DNA of 64,000 bases from Atherinomorus stipes (Eukaryota; Chordata; Actinopteri; Atheriniformes; Atherinidae). Location of the stretch: the NCBI GenBank assembly GCA_023101725.1, contig JALJCO010013358.1, positions 1 through 64,000 on the forward strand, given 5' to 3'. The position numbers and the translations under genes are program-made. Positions 33,960 through 46,708 of this stretch are shown here, piece after piece (position 1 is the first letter of the stretch; every line of letters begins with the position of its first letter). A model generated the notes under the pieces. That model had not been told where the DNA came from. It searched no databases and saw nothing but the letters and a program-made list of their open reading frames with translations.

Positions 33960-36900
33960 CTAAGCATGAGGTGTATTTTTTGTCTTTTTTCTTTAAAATT
34001 AGATATGATGTAACCTACCTATCAAAAAGGCATAAAGTAACCTAAAACCATAGACATGTATACATGCACCTAAACCGACAGATAAGGCCATGATATGCTA
34101 TTTGACAAGGTATGCTAAACCAAAAGAACACCAGTCGCCTATGCTGAGTGATCAGACTGCCACAAGGGGGAGAGAAATGTCGTGTCTTTCCCCATGAAAA
34201 TAAAATTGGGCCACCAAAAAAGAAGAGAAAGGAGAGGGAGAGAAAATAATATAAGATATAGCTCCTTCCTGACTTCTATGAGAAGAGAGGTGAGCAGCAC
34301 AGCTGCACTAATGAGTCTGTGCTGACACCAGCAGCACGTTAGGATTCGTTTAGGGACAATTTATTACTGTCCAAAACCCATCAGAGTTATTACGACTAAC
34401 TGACTCTGTAATGTCTCAGTAAAACAGTTCAACTTTAAATCAATATTACATCCCTTTCCTAGTGATCAGCGAGGACATGTATGAATGGATTGCTTGGGAT
34501 CTCAGGATCGTGAAGATGTAACTGTCATCTCACTGCATCGTCATTGTCAACTGAAAAAAAAAACTGAATCCAACAGAGCTAAAAATCCATAATATTAACA
34601 CCAAGTTATCTTGGGTTAAAACTGATCAAATGAAATAATTCAACGAATATTCAATAAATATTCCAACTTTAAGGCCATAATGACTGATGAACAAGGCAGT
34701 CTATAACACACTGTCAGTGTAGGCCTATATGAGGTAGATTTAATGTCTTATAATAAACTATAGTATCTCGATGAAGAAGTATCAAATATATGACAATAAT
34801 GTGAGTTGATTATTTAATTCAATGCACTAACCAGAAAATATAGTTTTCATGTGGTACCATCCACCAGAAAAGTGTTCAGCCTGCACGTTAAAAGATCCAA
34901 AGAAATTTGAAGAAATTCAAAGTCAGACAGCAGTTTCCATACAAAACATGACTGAGCGGACATTTACTGGAGAATAGATTCCAACATGGCTATTTTTAAA
35001 ACACATCTGTTAAAACACATTTCCAACAATCACAATAATATTTTTCTGGAAGTATAAATAAATATCATTAAACTCTAATTATCTGACTTTTATTATGGTG
35101 GTTTTTCTAAAGTAACCCTTTAAATTCTGAATGACATCATCTCAACAATTTCATATTTAATTATTATCAATTAGCTATTAAATGTATAACAACATATTAA
35201 TCAATATTTTCTAACATGAATCCATATAAATTTATAAACTTGATGAGATTATAAAGTCCCTATTTATATGTTTGACTTTTGGTTGACAACACACTATTAT
35301 AACCATAGAAACATTCTTATTTTTATGATTTCATATGTGCTTCAGGTTCAGTAGCAGTTATTTGGAGACATCTGTAACAGTTGGGTTAGCAGAGGGAAGT
35401 AGATCATTTTATAACAGCACATCTTTAAGATAGAAAAAAGTGATCTACCCCACCCCAGTAGAGCTCTGTGTCTAGCAACACCCCTGATCTGTGGTCAAAT
35501 GTAAGTGGTGGATGATGAGTAACAGGTGGACCTACAGTTCTCCTCTCCATTCTCTTTTTAACCTCAGTCTTGACGTTTATAAGTTATCATCATCAAGCTC
35601 CTGGATCCTTCAGACAGATAACTTAACTTTTCCCTTCATTATTTATCAGATCTCTGTCATTCATTCATAATTAAATCCACTGATCCACCATTTCCGGTAA
35701 CGTGAGAAGAACCTCAGTGCATGCTGTTCTATTACACATGTGTTAATAACCAGGAGGCTCATATTTTTGCACTTGCTTCACATGACAAAATTGTTCATGT
35801 GTGTTTTTCCATTGGCTTTTTATGTAATTGCACCCTCCACATACTGTAGTTCAGTTTGCGTTTGTGCTGAGCGCACTTTTACAGTCACTCATGCAGTCTG
35901 AGAAGCAAAATCTGCTTTCCTGATATTCCATGCAGCCGTGTTGTTTTCAGGGGTCCAAATCCATCCGTTTCATCTGCCTGTGAGTTCATTCCTCATGGCT
36001 GTCAAATAAAGATGTGGTTTGAACTTTGTCTTCCTTTCTCTAGCCGTGGAAAGCTCAGTTAGCTGTTCTTACATGCAAACCATTTTTCCTGTTTGCATGA
36101 TTATGCTGTGCAACAGGTGTAGGAAAGTGTCAGAAATACCAAAGGAAACCATTCCAGCAACCCAACATGTAGTCCAGCTTAGAGAGATGTTCTCTAAAGA
36201 AACAAGTTTTTTTTTTTAACAGAAAAGAAACTGATAAAGAAAATCTCAAAGTAGATACAAAGGAAGACACTACAGCATATATCAAAGCTATTGCAACAGG
36301 CTGCCTGTGTGAAACAAGATATTCGGAGCAGTTCAGAGAGAAGATTACTTCAAGGTAAAGCGTTGGAGAAGGTATTTGGTGCTACATGTGAGCTTTTTGG
36401 CCCCTAACAGCTCATTTAGGGCATGTAAGCCCAAGTAAGGACATTTTTACTTCAGGGTGCCTTGGTTCAGAGATTCCTCTTTTTAAAAAAGAAATATATA
36501 TATTAATCTGCTCTCAACTTTTTCCCTTGATACCAAAAAGCACCCAACCCAAGCAATATGTATCAAAATTAGTCTTCTTTTTATTTATTTATAAAAGAGC
36601 AAGTTGCAACTGTTTTGTTTCAAGCATAGTTGAAAAGCGGCATCCTCTGAGCGGGAAAATAACTCCCCTGTGGGTGGACTGGGCTCTGCACTTTAATTTT
36701 GACCTGCAGAGAAATGTTGCAGTTCAGCTCTGAAGAAAAGAGAAAAGGTTTATATCAGTCCATTTTGCTTTGATAAGCAGTGTCAAAAGATTCCTACATG
36801 CATACCTGAGATCAGTCAGATGGATATTTTACACACTCAGATGATTACAGTGTGTTATCCCAGCTTCTGTCCTTCCATCAAAGGCATTTCCAGTGGTTTG

Positions 36901-37589
36901 TGGGGATGTTGCTTTGTTAAAACCAGTAGAAAACATTGATTTTTATCATTCTGTTATCAGTTCAGTTGCACTATGCAGTCACTTCAGAGTTTCCAGTCCA
37001 TCAGCCATGCTGTCCTTCCATTAATTTAACACAGTGAATCTAAGTGAAATGAATGGGTCTTTATTATGGCTTGGTTTTTTTTTTTTCATTTGAACAAATC
37101 TGCCACACAGAATAACATTTTTTCTTTCTGGATTTGCTACCTCTCCAGCAGTGAAACAAGGTTTTCTGTGTTCAAACTGAAACTCATCCATGCTGGGTTA
37201 GTATCACTATAATATTTGTAAAGAGTAACCTACTGTATATGACTTTTTTTTTTCTTTTTAAAATTTATTTCATTTATTGGAGACCATGTAAATTGTAAAA
37301 CTAATTTCATGCATTATATACATGCGCACACTCAGAGACACAAACACATGTTAAGTAAGTAATATTACATTTTAAATGGTCAAATTTAGAGTGACTTCAC
37401 AGCAAAATCAAAAGTGTTACATTTCTGGTGTTAAAAGTTTCAGTGTTGATTCAAACACAATTAACTCTGCTAAACAGTTATGGCTGTGTTGGTGTGATAT
37501 CACAGTATAAGATACTGTATAACATTTGCGGTAATTGTTGGAACAGCTGAGTAATTAGCCGTAATGACAGCACCCAGGGAGCACTTTGG
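33954..37589. other. AT-rich non-coding DNA, nothing recognised
   Basis: No coding block, RNA gene or bounded transposon. Short T-runs near 36207-36218 and 37075-37085 only. Confidence 0.4.
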
Positions 37590-37689
37590 GATGCACCACC
37601 TGGGGACCCATGGTGGTGCATCTGGGGGCTCGAGCCTGGATCTGCTGTGCCAAAGCCTGCAACATTACCACTAGGCCACCCACTCCTCC
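37590..37689 (-). repeat. tRNA-derived SINE-like unit
   Basis: On the minus strand, GGGTGGCCTAGTGGTAATG matches an RNA polymerase III A box (TGGCCTAGTGG, fitting TRGYNNANNNG) and, about 40 nt on, GGCTCGAGCCC resembles a degenerate B box. Downstream an 11-bp perfect hairpin (37590-37600 with 37612-37622, GATGCACCACC) follows. The distance between boxes is tRNA-like, but the acceptor stem does not close, so it is a SINE head or tRNA fossil rather than a working tRNA. Confidence 0.5.
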
Positions 37690-37690
37690 C

Positions 37691-39480
37691 AAGTTAAGTA
37701 TGTAATCCCTTGAGGTATGCCTGGTGTGTTAGCATTAGACCAACTGCAGACCCGTTTATTGAGCTGATCCTGAACTGTAACAATATGACATGCAGAGTTG
37801 CAGTTCAAGAAAGTCTGAGGTTACAGAGGAGGTCTAGGCCTGGACAACCAGAGCTGAAAGCCAAAGAGAAATAGGGTTAAACAAAAGAAAACCTAATGTC
37901 ATCACTACCTTCTCTAGAACATTGTAGAATGCCATAAACAAAATGAAAGTTGTTGTTATGAGCAACCCCAGTTGTTGAACTTTCAAAACAGATTTAATGT
38001 TTTTTATCTTGGTATTAAAGTTAAACACAAAAAGAGTTTGTTAATTAACAATGTGCAAGTGTGAGATTAACGCTTTTCAAAGTTTTAAAATTACAAACTC
38101 TTTTCTGTGGTCTCCATATACACTGTAGTCTGGGCAAGTGTTGAATTCAACTCAGAGGGTGTTGAATTTCAGCTCTCTAATTCATGGTTTTCAAAGCCTT
38201 TTTCTGCAGAGATGGGAAATGATTTATGGAACTGCAGGTCTTTATATCATTCTTTTTTTTGTAATTTTGTAGGAGACTAAATCTGCAAAATGTTGGAACA
38301 AATATGGCAGCCTCCATATGTGCACCTCCCAGCAGGTAGATACAAATGACTCATTCCAAGAAAATAAACATATAACAGCTATTTGAGTACAGCCATTACA
38401 CATCAATAGAAACAAAGTTTTGAATTATATATCCCATTTTTCTGCCATTGACCTCGTATTTTTTATATGCTGTACCTTTAAGATGGAATTGAGCACAAAC
38501 TTAACAACACCTCATGTCCTGCAACATGCTGTACATTGACTTGCAGACAAAGAGAGTGCAGATTCACAGATGAGTTTTTAGTTTGTCTGACACAAACAAT
38601 GGGGGGAACTTATTGAGAAGCAGCCGGCGTGCAGGGTGGCATCTTGGGTGCATAATTTGCGTCTACTTTAACCATGGTAGTGTCCATATCATAGCCCTTT
38701 TTGTACAAACAGGGCACCCCTCTTGCACCTAAATATCCATCTCCCTCCCACATAAAAAAAGAAAGTACATTTCTAATTGATAGATAACAGTCACTAAAAC
38801 ATTTGCATTTGATTTATCAGGGAACATTCATGGAGTTTTCATTCACAAGACACTTGCATCTTGATTTGCTTTAAAGAAGTGACACCATTTTGTATCTTAA
38901 AGGAGAAAATGAATCATTGTGCCTCGCCTAAAGCTAACATTTAGTTCTTCCTCAGTAATTCTAAAAAAGGCCAGAAAACCAACAACACATACAGTGCTAT
39001 ATTTGTCTTTATTATCAGGCTAAAACATCCCACTCAAGTTTCTCTGAAATTTGGACAACTGCCTGATTAATCTACAAACACAGAGCAACACACTGTGCTC
39101 TAGCAGCACTGAAGCCTAACCAATTCTAATTTATTTGGTGTGTTGTCTCCCCGCTTTTAAAGGTGGCTTTTTCTGTAGCTTTACAAAAAAAAAAAAAAGG
39201 GGGGGGGGGGGGGGGGGCATTCATGCCAAATTATAAACAGTGCAATAGCAGATTCAGGGGGAAAAAATAGCATGAAACTATTAATTATGCAGTTTATATT
39301 AGAACAAGAGCAGGGGGCAGACATAGTGTTCATGGAAGAAAGCTCCATGTTCACTTTGTAAATGGATTACAAAGAAAAATGCTTGGATTTTCAACAGCTT
39401 TACTCACTCGGCAATGTCACTCAATCAAATTGCTAAACTGTAAAAGACAGCACAGTTTATGCTGCTGACAGCTGTACAAA
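37691..39480. other. Non-coding DNA
   Basis: No gene or bounded repeat recognised. It contains the A14-G19 tract described separately. Confidence 0.4.
39185..39217. repeat. A14-G19 homopolymer tract
   Basis: Fourteen A are followed without a break by nineteen G. The G-run could form a G-quadruplex and is also prone to sequencing and assembly error. Confidence 0.95.
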
Positions 39481-39491
39481 AGAGCTGAACT

Positions 39492-39530
39492 AAAAATGCT
39501 GCTCTTACCTCAAGTAAGAGCAGCATTTTT
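39492..39530. repeat. Perfect 17-bp hairpin with 5-nt loop
   Basis: Arm AAAAATGCTGCTCTTAC (39492-39508), loop CTCAA, then the exact reverse complement (39514-39530). The T-run on the 3' arm gives it the look of a terminator-like hairpin, but such a role is not expected in an animal genome. Confidence 0.95.
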
Positions 39531-39609
39531 GCGAGGACTCTTAAGTTTCTCATGTTGGACTGACACCAGACCAAACGTCAGTGGCTCATTAAAACCTCTG
39601 GGTTCAACA

Positions 39610-40028
39610 TTAAAGGAAGAGTACACCCACAGAATGATTTAACTTTATTTTCCACTTACCCTCATGGTTAGCAAGACTCTGTAGCACTTTTTTAATATCT
39701 AAAATGCAGCCGGTGATCAGGAAAGCTTCTCTTTTTTCCCCCAACTTTCATATAATGGAGTTCGCTGGGACCCGAGCCAAAAAGGTCCATAAAAGTCCAC
39801 AAAAACTTGTCAATTTTCCCCCATACTGCTCATCCAATGTAATCCAAGTTTCCTGAGTGGGTAGCATCCAGCATTTACTCAAAACAACGTCATTTCGTAT
39901 ATTTTTAGACCTTTTTGGCTCGGGTCCAAAGGAGTCAGAGTGATGCAGAAATGTGACTGGTGAGTAAATGCACGTATAAATTCCTAGAAATAAGGTCCAG
40001 GTTGAAAGGAACAAAAGTTGTCATTTAA
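39610..40028 (+). mobile_element. Chimeric TTAA MITE (family F left part, family D right end)
   Basis: 39610-39910 is family F: TTAAAGGAAGAGTACACCCA start, then the blocks shared in inverted orientation with 33433-33739. From about 39911 it continues as the right end of family D: GGAGTCAGAGTGATGCAGAA, TGAGTAAATGCACGTATAAA, TCCTAGAAATAAGGTCCAGG and a final CATTTAA. The same D end is seen at 42380-42478 and 49330-49414. The two termini therefore come from different families. Confidence 0.68.
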
Positions 40029-40344
40029 TAACCCTTGGCCCTGGCCCCCCTCATTTTTCTCTGGCCACCCCTAAAAAAGATCTCTGCAGGCGCCCCTGAA
40101 AAACAGAAAGGTTTACAAACTGATTTACAGTTTTGCAGTACTTTCAAGCAGCAGCTTGATACTCATGCGCTCCTTCAGAGAAAAAGGCTTAGAGTGAATT
40201 TGTTTGTTCACTGACATCTTCCAAAGTGAAGAAACAGCACTTGTTGCAGGTTTACGTCTTGTCAGGGCGTGTGCTGTAAAAAGGCAAGTTGACAACTGTC
40301 CAATTCAAAGTTTACATGAAACCATGATCATTTTGTTGTTTATT

Positions 40345-40412
40345 CTTCTTTATTGGGATCCCCATTAGCCGTCCTTTTGATGGCCGCTAGTCTTCCTGAG
40401 GTCCCTTGAAGA
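40345..40412. repeat. Fragment of a common fish repeat
   Basis: TTTATTGGGATCCCCATTAG followed by GTCTTCCTGAGGTCC is a familiar dispersed fish sequence. The family is not identified with confidence. Confidence 0.35.
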
Positions 40413-41160
40413 AGGAAAAAACAAACAAACAACAGTAGACTACCTTCCTCACTGCAAAATCCAGCTTCAGTTTTTCTTGGGATGAAAAGGTGTTTTAAGT
40501 TGTTAGACTTGAAAATCTAAGTGCGGCTCATTAGGTGTAATTTTTTAACTTAGTCTGTTGTGTAGTGTAGTTGTGTGCTTGAACACTATTTAGTGAGTTG
40601 TCAGCACGTATGTTTCTAAATTGGAGTTCATCAAAGCGCACTAGAGTGCTGCTATCTTTTGTGCTTTTGTTGTGAAATACAGGCTTTGGAGTCTCAGTCT
40701 GCATGTGCTGGCTACACTCTAAAGCCTAATTGTTTGAATATAATTTTTTAGTGAACTTAAATTAGCATTTCATGTTTTGTATAAACAGTGTCTCATTGCT
40801 AAAACAAATCCATTTTTTTCTAATACTTTTAATATTGTGCAATGCAATAATAATGACCAGCAAAGATGAGTATGTAGTCCACGCACTCTGAAGTGTGCGG
40901 ATACCCAAATGAGGCATACCTTATGATGATGATTGTGCAGTTGCTGTATGAACATCACATCATTCTTAGACTTTCAGTGAGATCCATTCTTTTCTCTTCA
41001 CGAGTCATTAAAAACCAAGATGGCAATGAAAGAGAAACCTAAGAAATCAAAACGTTTGTGTACAACCCAATTTGTGCCATCACTGAAGCCGCGTCATCAA
41101 AAATGAAGAAGCTGAGAACAGAGCTACCTGATTAGCATGTGTGCTCTATCTCTTCCACAC
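40413..41160. other. Non-coding DNA, nothing recognised
   Basis: No coding block or bounded repeat seen. Confidence 0.4.
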
Positions 41161-41163
41161 TAA

Positions 41164-41961
41164 GGTCGTTTTCACACATATTTGTGCCGGGCTAGGCGCT
41201 GTTGCAGCAGTGAAAAGGTTACAATGTTTCAATTTTCAACTAATACGGCTCTGTTTCATATGCTTTTTAATCTCCATGCCCAGTACTTGCTTTACAGACT
41301 GGAGCGTTGTGTATCCATGGCAACCAGACGGAAGCAGACACGTCACAGCATGTTGTAAACAAAACACACGGGAATGATGGAATGTTGAAGACGAGACACG
41401 GTTGCGTGTGGAAAACAATGCTGTCATGTACTGGAGGCGGCGGATTTCCAGACAAACCAGAGCGAGACGCAGATTGATTCTGTTGAACCGCGAAGTCCGG
41501 ACCATACGCAGATATTATCGACAAACGGCCAGGTACCGGTGAGTAGTAAACATGAGCATTAACGCTTAGCCTGCTAGCCCTTGTTGGAAATTTGCCCAGT
41601 GTTTTTGAACGCCTCGTTGATCTTAACATTAGAAATGCGTTAGTAGCTAGCATACACAAGATGATACTAAACGTTAGTTAGGCCGTGTAACCCTGTTATT
41701 TGCTGCCTATGGGTACCTGTTTAGTTATAAAAGGTGGAGTATCCGGCATTTAGGCCGAGTTCAAGTTGGTGCGCATTCACACATCACTTGCGCCGCATTC
41801 GACGCAAGCCGCTCCGAAACCACCCCATTCAGCCGGTCGGAGAGCGGGCGAGTTAGGTCGACTACGAGCGCGAGTGGCGTGTTCACACAGACCCCGTCGC
41901 ACCGTGTTCAGTACCAAAACCCAATTAGGTCGACCTAAATGGGTCCTGTGTGAAAACAACC
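41164..41961 (+). mobile_element. PIF/Harbinger-type MITE
   Basis: Termini GGTCGTTTTCACACA and, inverted, GGTTGTTTTCACACAGGACC. Flanks TAA at 41161-41163 and TAA at 41962-41964 give the 3-bp duplication expected of PIF/Harbinger. 798 bp. Internal words AGGTCGAC recur near the right end. No transposase motif is visible. Confidence 0.75.
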
Positions 41962-42099
41962 TAAAACTGGACGTCTGACATAAGTTCAAAGCTAATTTTT
42001 ATGATCTTTCGATGATTCCAGTTAATATTTTGATGTAAATTCAATGAGGGCCACTTCTTTTAAAGATGTGATTATATGCATTTTCAACATGTCTTCTTA

Positions 42100-42478
42100 G
42101 AGGATAACTTTAGTTTGTTTCAACCTGGATCTTATTTCTAGGATTTTAAATGTGGATTTAGTCACCGGTAAAAGTTCTGTATCACTCTGACTCCTTTGAA
42201 CGATATTTAGTTGCCATCCGACTCCAGTAGAGTGTGGAGAATGCCCCCAATAACTTACGGAAAGCAAAATCTGAACTCACAGGACTAGTTTTGCTGCAGA
42301 TAACGCCTTATAGAGAGGCACATTCATTTTGCCCCCTTCACATGGATATATCAGGAGGGCCACTAATCTAAATAGCGCCAAAGGAGTCAGAGTGATACAG
42401 AAATTTTACCAGTGAGTAAATGCACGTATGAGTTCCTAGAAATAAGGTCCAGGTCCAAGAACACAAGTTATCCTTTAA
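42100..42478 (+). mobile_element. TTAA MITE, family D, copy 1
   Basis: Left end AGGATAACTTTAGTTTGTTT, then CAACCTGGATCTTATTTCTA, mirrored at the right by TAGAAATAAGGTCCAGG and AAGTTATCCTTTAA. The inverted match extends inward through the TTTAGTCACCGGTAAAAGT / ACCAGTGAGTAAA words, so the terminal repeat is about 75 bp. A full relative lies at 48769-49414. The left TTAA is degraded. Confidence 0.75.
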
Positions 42479-42479
42479 A

Positions 42480-43571
42480 AGATGTTGCAACTATGTGAAA
42501 GGAAAACAGCTTCCATAGTTTGATGAACCTTTAGTCAGGCACAAAAGGACCATTTTCATTGAAAAACAAACACACACAAAAAAGTCCTTTTTTAACACAT
42601 ATCATAAACCAATCCAGAAGACTGATGGTTTGTCATGAAAAATGTCCTGGGAAGTCCTGTGTCAAAACAGGAAAATGGCAGAAAATTTCTTCTGCCCTAA
42701 TAAATAAATAGATAAACAGAACATCTGTCGCTGTGAATGATGTGAATGATTTTCAGCCACTCAGATCAATGAAGCGTAGCCAGTCAGTAAATAGAAACAA
42801 TGATTGTTCCCTGTCATTACAACTAAATTCCACCTGCACTCATCCCCTAAATGTGCTGTCTGGGTCACACCTGAACAGACTAGGAATCTGGGAAGATGGA
42901 TTCCCTTTTGATTATGATCTAGAAAATCTCAATCACTCTACCTCACGAGGTTAACTTCTCTGACCTCTAGCAAAGGACAATGATAGTGTGGGCACATTAA
43001 TTAACAGAACACAGTGTTTGACAAAAATATGTGTTTAAAGTAAACCCGACAACACAAAAAGCACCATCCACAATACGAATCTTCTCCTTGTCCACTCTGT
43101 CCGTAGGTAGATTGTAAACTAGCTGCTTTTAACATCTGGCAAATCTTAAAACCTACTATGTATTTTTTGTACTTATAAGCTTTAATCTGGAAACAAATAT
43201 GTTAAAAACTAAAAAGAAAATGGGTCATCACTCATAGAATAACATTTAAATAGCTTTTCTTAACTATTTCTTTAGTAGAAAAATATATATATTTCATATG
43301 TCATTTGTAATCTGCTGAGCCCAAGTGTCATACAGTTTTACATTTAATTTATCTTTGCTGAATTTCCTTGCTCAGGCTCAACGCTATTAAACAACTTACA
43401 TAAGTTATCACTTTGAAACGTTTTACATTTCATCACACACAGCGACTGCTGGTGCTAGTTCTTTCAAGTTCTCGTCCTTGAGTTGAAGTGAAAGCCCGGT
43501 ATAACACAGCAGAAAATCATTAGGGCGCTTTGCGACAGGTCTCAAAGAAAAAGGCTGATTTTATCAGGGTT
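42480..43571. other. AT-rich non-coding DNA, nothing recognised
   Basis: No gene, RNA or bounded repeat that I can support. Confidence 0.4.
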
Positions 43572-43579
43572 CTGTGTTA

Positions 43580-44243
43580 TAGGAGTGGGAATCACTAGGT
43601 ACCTCATGATACGATACAATCACAATATTTTGCCTATGACAATGATAATATGACAATACAGCGATTCTGCAATAATCGATATATTACAATACATTTATTC
43701 CACGATGCATCACAATATGTGTCACTGACGACATTCTGAATTTATTGACCAAAGTGAATCCATTAGAAATGAATTACAAAATATTGTCAGTCAATTGCAC
43801 ATAAATGATAAATTCATGTGAAATTAGTAAAACAATAAAACAAAGTGCACAGTGGTTCTTCTTACAGGGGTACAGGTATATAAAAACAGATATTTGTGCA
43901 TATGAAAAATAAACATTTCATTTAGTGCATTATAATTTCAAACAGCTGGGTGGTCTATGAAAACCTTGACACACATGTTAACTTGTACTTTCCACTGTGT
44001 GTAAAGTTTAACCTGAACCTGCTGCCGATTGTACACAAATATCAGTGCTGAAGCAGGACTTTTCTACATGCCTGACCGTTGCAAATAGAACAACAAAATC
44101 TCATGATTTCATAATAGAACGATGAAATCTAACAAGATTTCATTGGTAAAAAAAAATACTGATACAGGGTTTTTTGATATAGATGGTATCACAACATAAA
44201 ATATCACAATATTTCAGTGTATCAATGTTTTGTCACACCCCTA
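43580..44243. mobile_element. hAT non-autonomous element with near-perfect 8-bp duplication
   Basis: Ends TAGGAGTGGGAATCAC and, inverted, TAGGGGTGTGACAAAAC, with subterminal ATACGATACAATCACAATA and its diverged mirror. Flanks CTGTGTTA (43572-43579) and CTGTGTAA (44244-44251) match at 7 of 8 positions. 664 bp, AT-rich, no transposase. Confidence 0.8.
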
Positions 44244-44586
44244 CTGTGTAAGGTGGTAAAAATGTAGGTGGTCCTGCTTAAAGAAACACAACTGAACTTT
44301 AGATAACTTTCTCAATGAGGCACTCCTACCTGTACTCTGAACTCTCTCCAGCAAGTAAAAGTCAGTCCGATGTTAACTCTTTGGGTTAATTTCAACTCCT
44401 GTCTTAAACCTCAATCTCAAAAATGTGCACTCCCGCAAAGTGCAAGTGCTGTCCCAATTCTCAGAACGTTAAGTTGAGGGGCAAGTTTGAGGGCTGAATT
44501 GCCCTCAATACTGAGATTCTCTGACATCACCCTTGTGAGTAAGGGCTACCCAGAATGCAAGCGGCACAGAAGGCGAGCTACAAATC

Positions 44587-45214
44587 TTAAAGGGACATTG
44601 TGTAATCGGGAGCAGCTCCCTCGTAGTTTTCATGCTGCATTCGCGTGAAACCGGGCAGACGGACGACATCCGCTGCATGTAAAGTTATCACCAGCCTCTA
44701 TGTGAAGACGTGGTCTGTCAGTTACAGTGACATCAGTCCACATCTGATTTGTTGTCATGGCGATGTCATATTGTTTTCCCTGACCCATGTTTTACCGCCT
44801 TTTGCTCGGCTTCATTGATCAAAATGACATCTGGTTTGTTACCAACGGCCATCTGCCCGACTGTACATGAACGCAGCATCAGTTTAACACTCGATTCCCT
44901 CCTCTGCAGCGCCGTGACTTTTCAAAGGCATTACCTCGAACTGAGCTGAAAACTCCGGTGTGTCCGGTGAGTTTCTGTATTTTCCTACTGTCACGCTTCT
45001 CCCGAACGCAAAAACATGGCGATACGACATGGCCGCCTCCACCAAGCCGACCCGCTCAATGTGTAAATGAATGACACGGACGGCAAATTTAGAACTTAGA
45101 GGAGCACTTCAGTTTGTTGATGGGAGTGATTACTGATCAATGAAAAAACACTTGAACCAAATAAATCAGTTTTTGTGAATAAATGACAGGAGAACTTACA
45201 CAATATCCCTTTAA
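44587..45214 (+). mobile_element. TTAA MITE, family B, copy 1
   Basis: Ends TTAAAGGGACATTGTGTAA and, inverted, TTAAAGGGATATTGTGTAA: a 19-bp terminal repeat with one mismatch. 628 bp. The interior (GTGAAGACGTGGTCTGTCAG, CATCTGATTTGTTGTCATGG, CAGTTTGTTGATGGGAGTGA) is shared with copies at 49411 and 54736. Nested in family A copy 2. Confidence 0.88.
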
Positions 45215-46199
45215 GTATTTTCTTTGTTAATGGAGATATAAATATTACTAAAACCATTGTTTTATCTTAGTTTACGCCCATGTTATGGATTAGTTACCTC
45301 ACTGTTGCATAATATTTATTTTTATTTTACGATCTTTTGTCAACAGCAGCTGGTGCGGTCAAACCAATGTTGCCATTGTTGAAGTTAGTTAGCCTGTATA
45401 ATGTGCTTTTGCCGATAATGGTATAAGACGACCGGGCTAATATCATCTCCTGTAGCCACAGATATCTAACGATAGTTCTGTTTCAGTCCTTCAAGACTCC
45501 AAGTGGCAGTTAAAGTGGAAATGTCTCCTCGCAGGTCGAGTCCTAACGACAACAAAGTCAATCAAGTGACGTGTTGGCCAGCTGACTGGCAGTCATCCAG
45601 GAATTCACAGAACCACAGTTCCCTACGTAACTTTGTTGCAGCTGGTGTTTACCTTTCAATAAGTCGTGGTATGCGGTGACAGCTGAATATGTCCATGGTG
45701 GCTGCGTTCGTGGCCTCTGATTAAACAGGCAGGGTTAACAGTGCAAATAAATGTAAATAAAGTAAATGCTTCTTCTTCTTTTTCTTCTTCTGAATTGACA
45801 GACTGAACGCCGCTTTTAATGCTGGCCCCCACAGTTTGAAGACATATCTGCATTTAAGGGGTGTCCCATTTCTAAGTCACAAAATAGCCCTTAACACTTG
45901 GTTTTGAGGGCTACAAAGATTGAGAGTCAAAATAGGAATTGGAATTGGCCCTTTATCTCTTGCTCTTTCCTATTTGCTCTTCTTTTTTCTTTACCCCTCC
46001 CTCAGTAATGTCCTCTTGCATTTCTTTGATGAATCAGCCATGGTGCAGAATGAAAACAGCCAGTGTGTTGATATCCAGTTGTTGAGTTGTGACTCAGCTG
46101 CTACGTGATGCTCCAGGCTGGAAAACAAAGTTACGAAGCGAAGTTTCTCAGCCTCGGGATGCTGTGGGGCAATGACGACTCATGGAATGCAGGGTTTCC

Positions 46200-46708
46200 C
46201 CCAGAAAACTTGCTAAGCCCCGTGGTGAAGAAGCCCACCAGCGGTCCACCGCCACCGATGGGCCCCGGCGCCCGGTCTATTGAAGAAAAAAAAAAAAAAG
46301 TTGAAAAAGACAGGAATTTCGAAATTGTGACTGTTATGTGTTGATAACTTATTAACAATACGTGGGGCACAATTTTGAAATACATTCTGGCTGAAAGGCT
46401 TCAGTAACTGGCAAGCCTACAAAATGAAAAATGCAAAAGCTATCGGTAAATCATAATAGATATTTATCTTTTGTCAGTGTATTGTATTTACACTGTTTAT
46501 GGCTTACTTTTGCTTGCTGCCATCTCATCTCAATCTCCATTGTGCCTAATTACCAGATGCGGTTATAAGCTTTGTATGCAACGTTTGGTATACTGTTTTG
46601 GTGGGGAAAAATAATTTTTTAACTATAAATAAATGACGCTTAGCCTGGCGGGGGGGCAAGATAAGCCTGGCGGCCCGCCAGGCCTATAAAGCACTGGAGG
46701 AAACCCTG
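46200..46708. mobile_element. hAT-like MITE, CAGGGTTTCC ends
   Basis: Left end CAGGGTTTCCCCCAGAAAAC and, inverted from the right, CCAGGGTTTCCTCCAGTGC. Flanking GGAATG occurs on both sides (46194-46199 and around 46708-46713), consistent with a duplication of 6-8 bp whose exact limits are blurred. The right half contains the GCCTGGCGGCCCGCCAGGC palindrome. Nested in family A copy 2. Confidence 0.68.

Noticed and set aside
37625..37689. A functional tRNA gene on the minus strand
   Set aside because: The boxes are suggestive but the B box is degenerate and no 7-bp acceptor stem closes, so a SINE head or fossil is more likely.
44452..45890. A further element bounded by GTGTCCCAATTC-like words at 44455 and 45864
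   Set aside because: The two words are in the same orientation and not inverted, so they do not bound one element; probably separate fragments.
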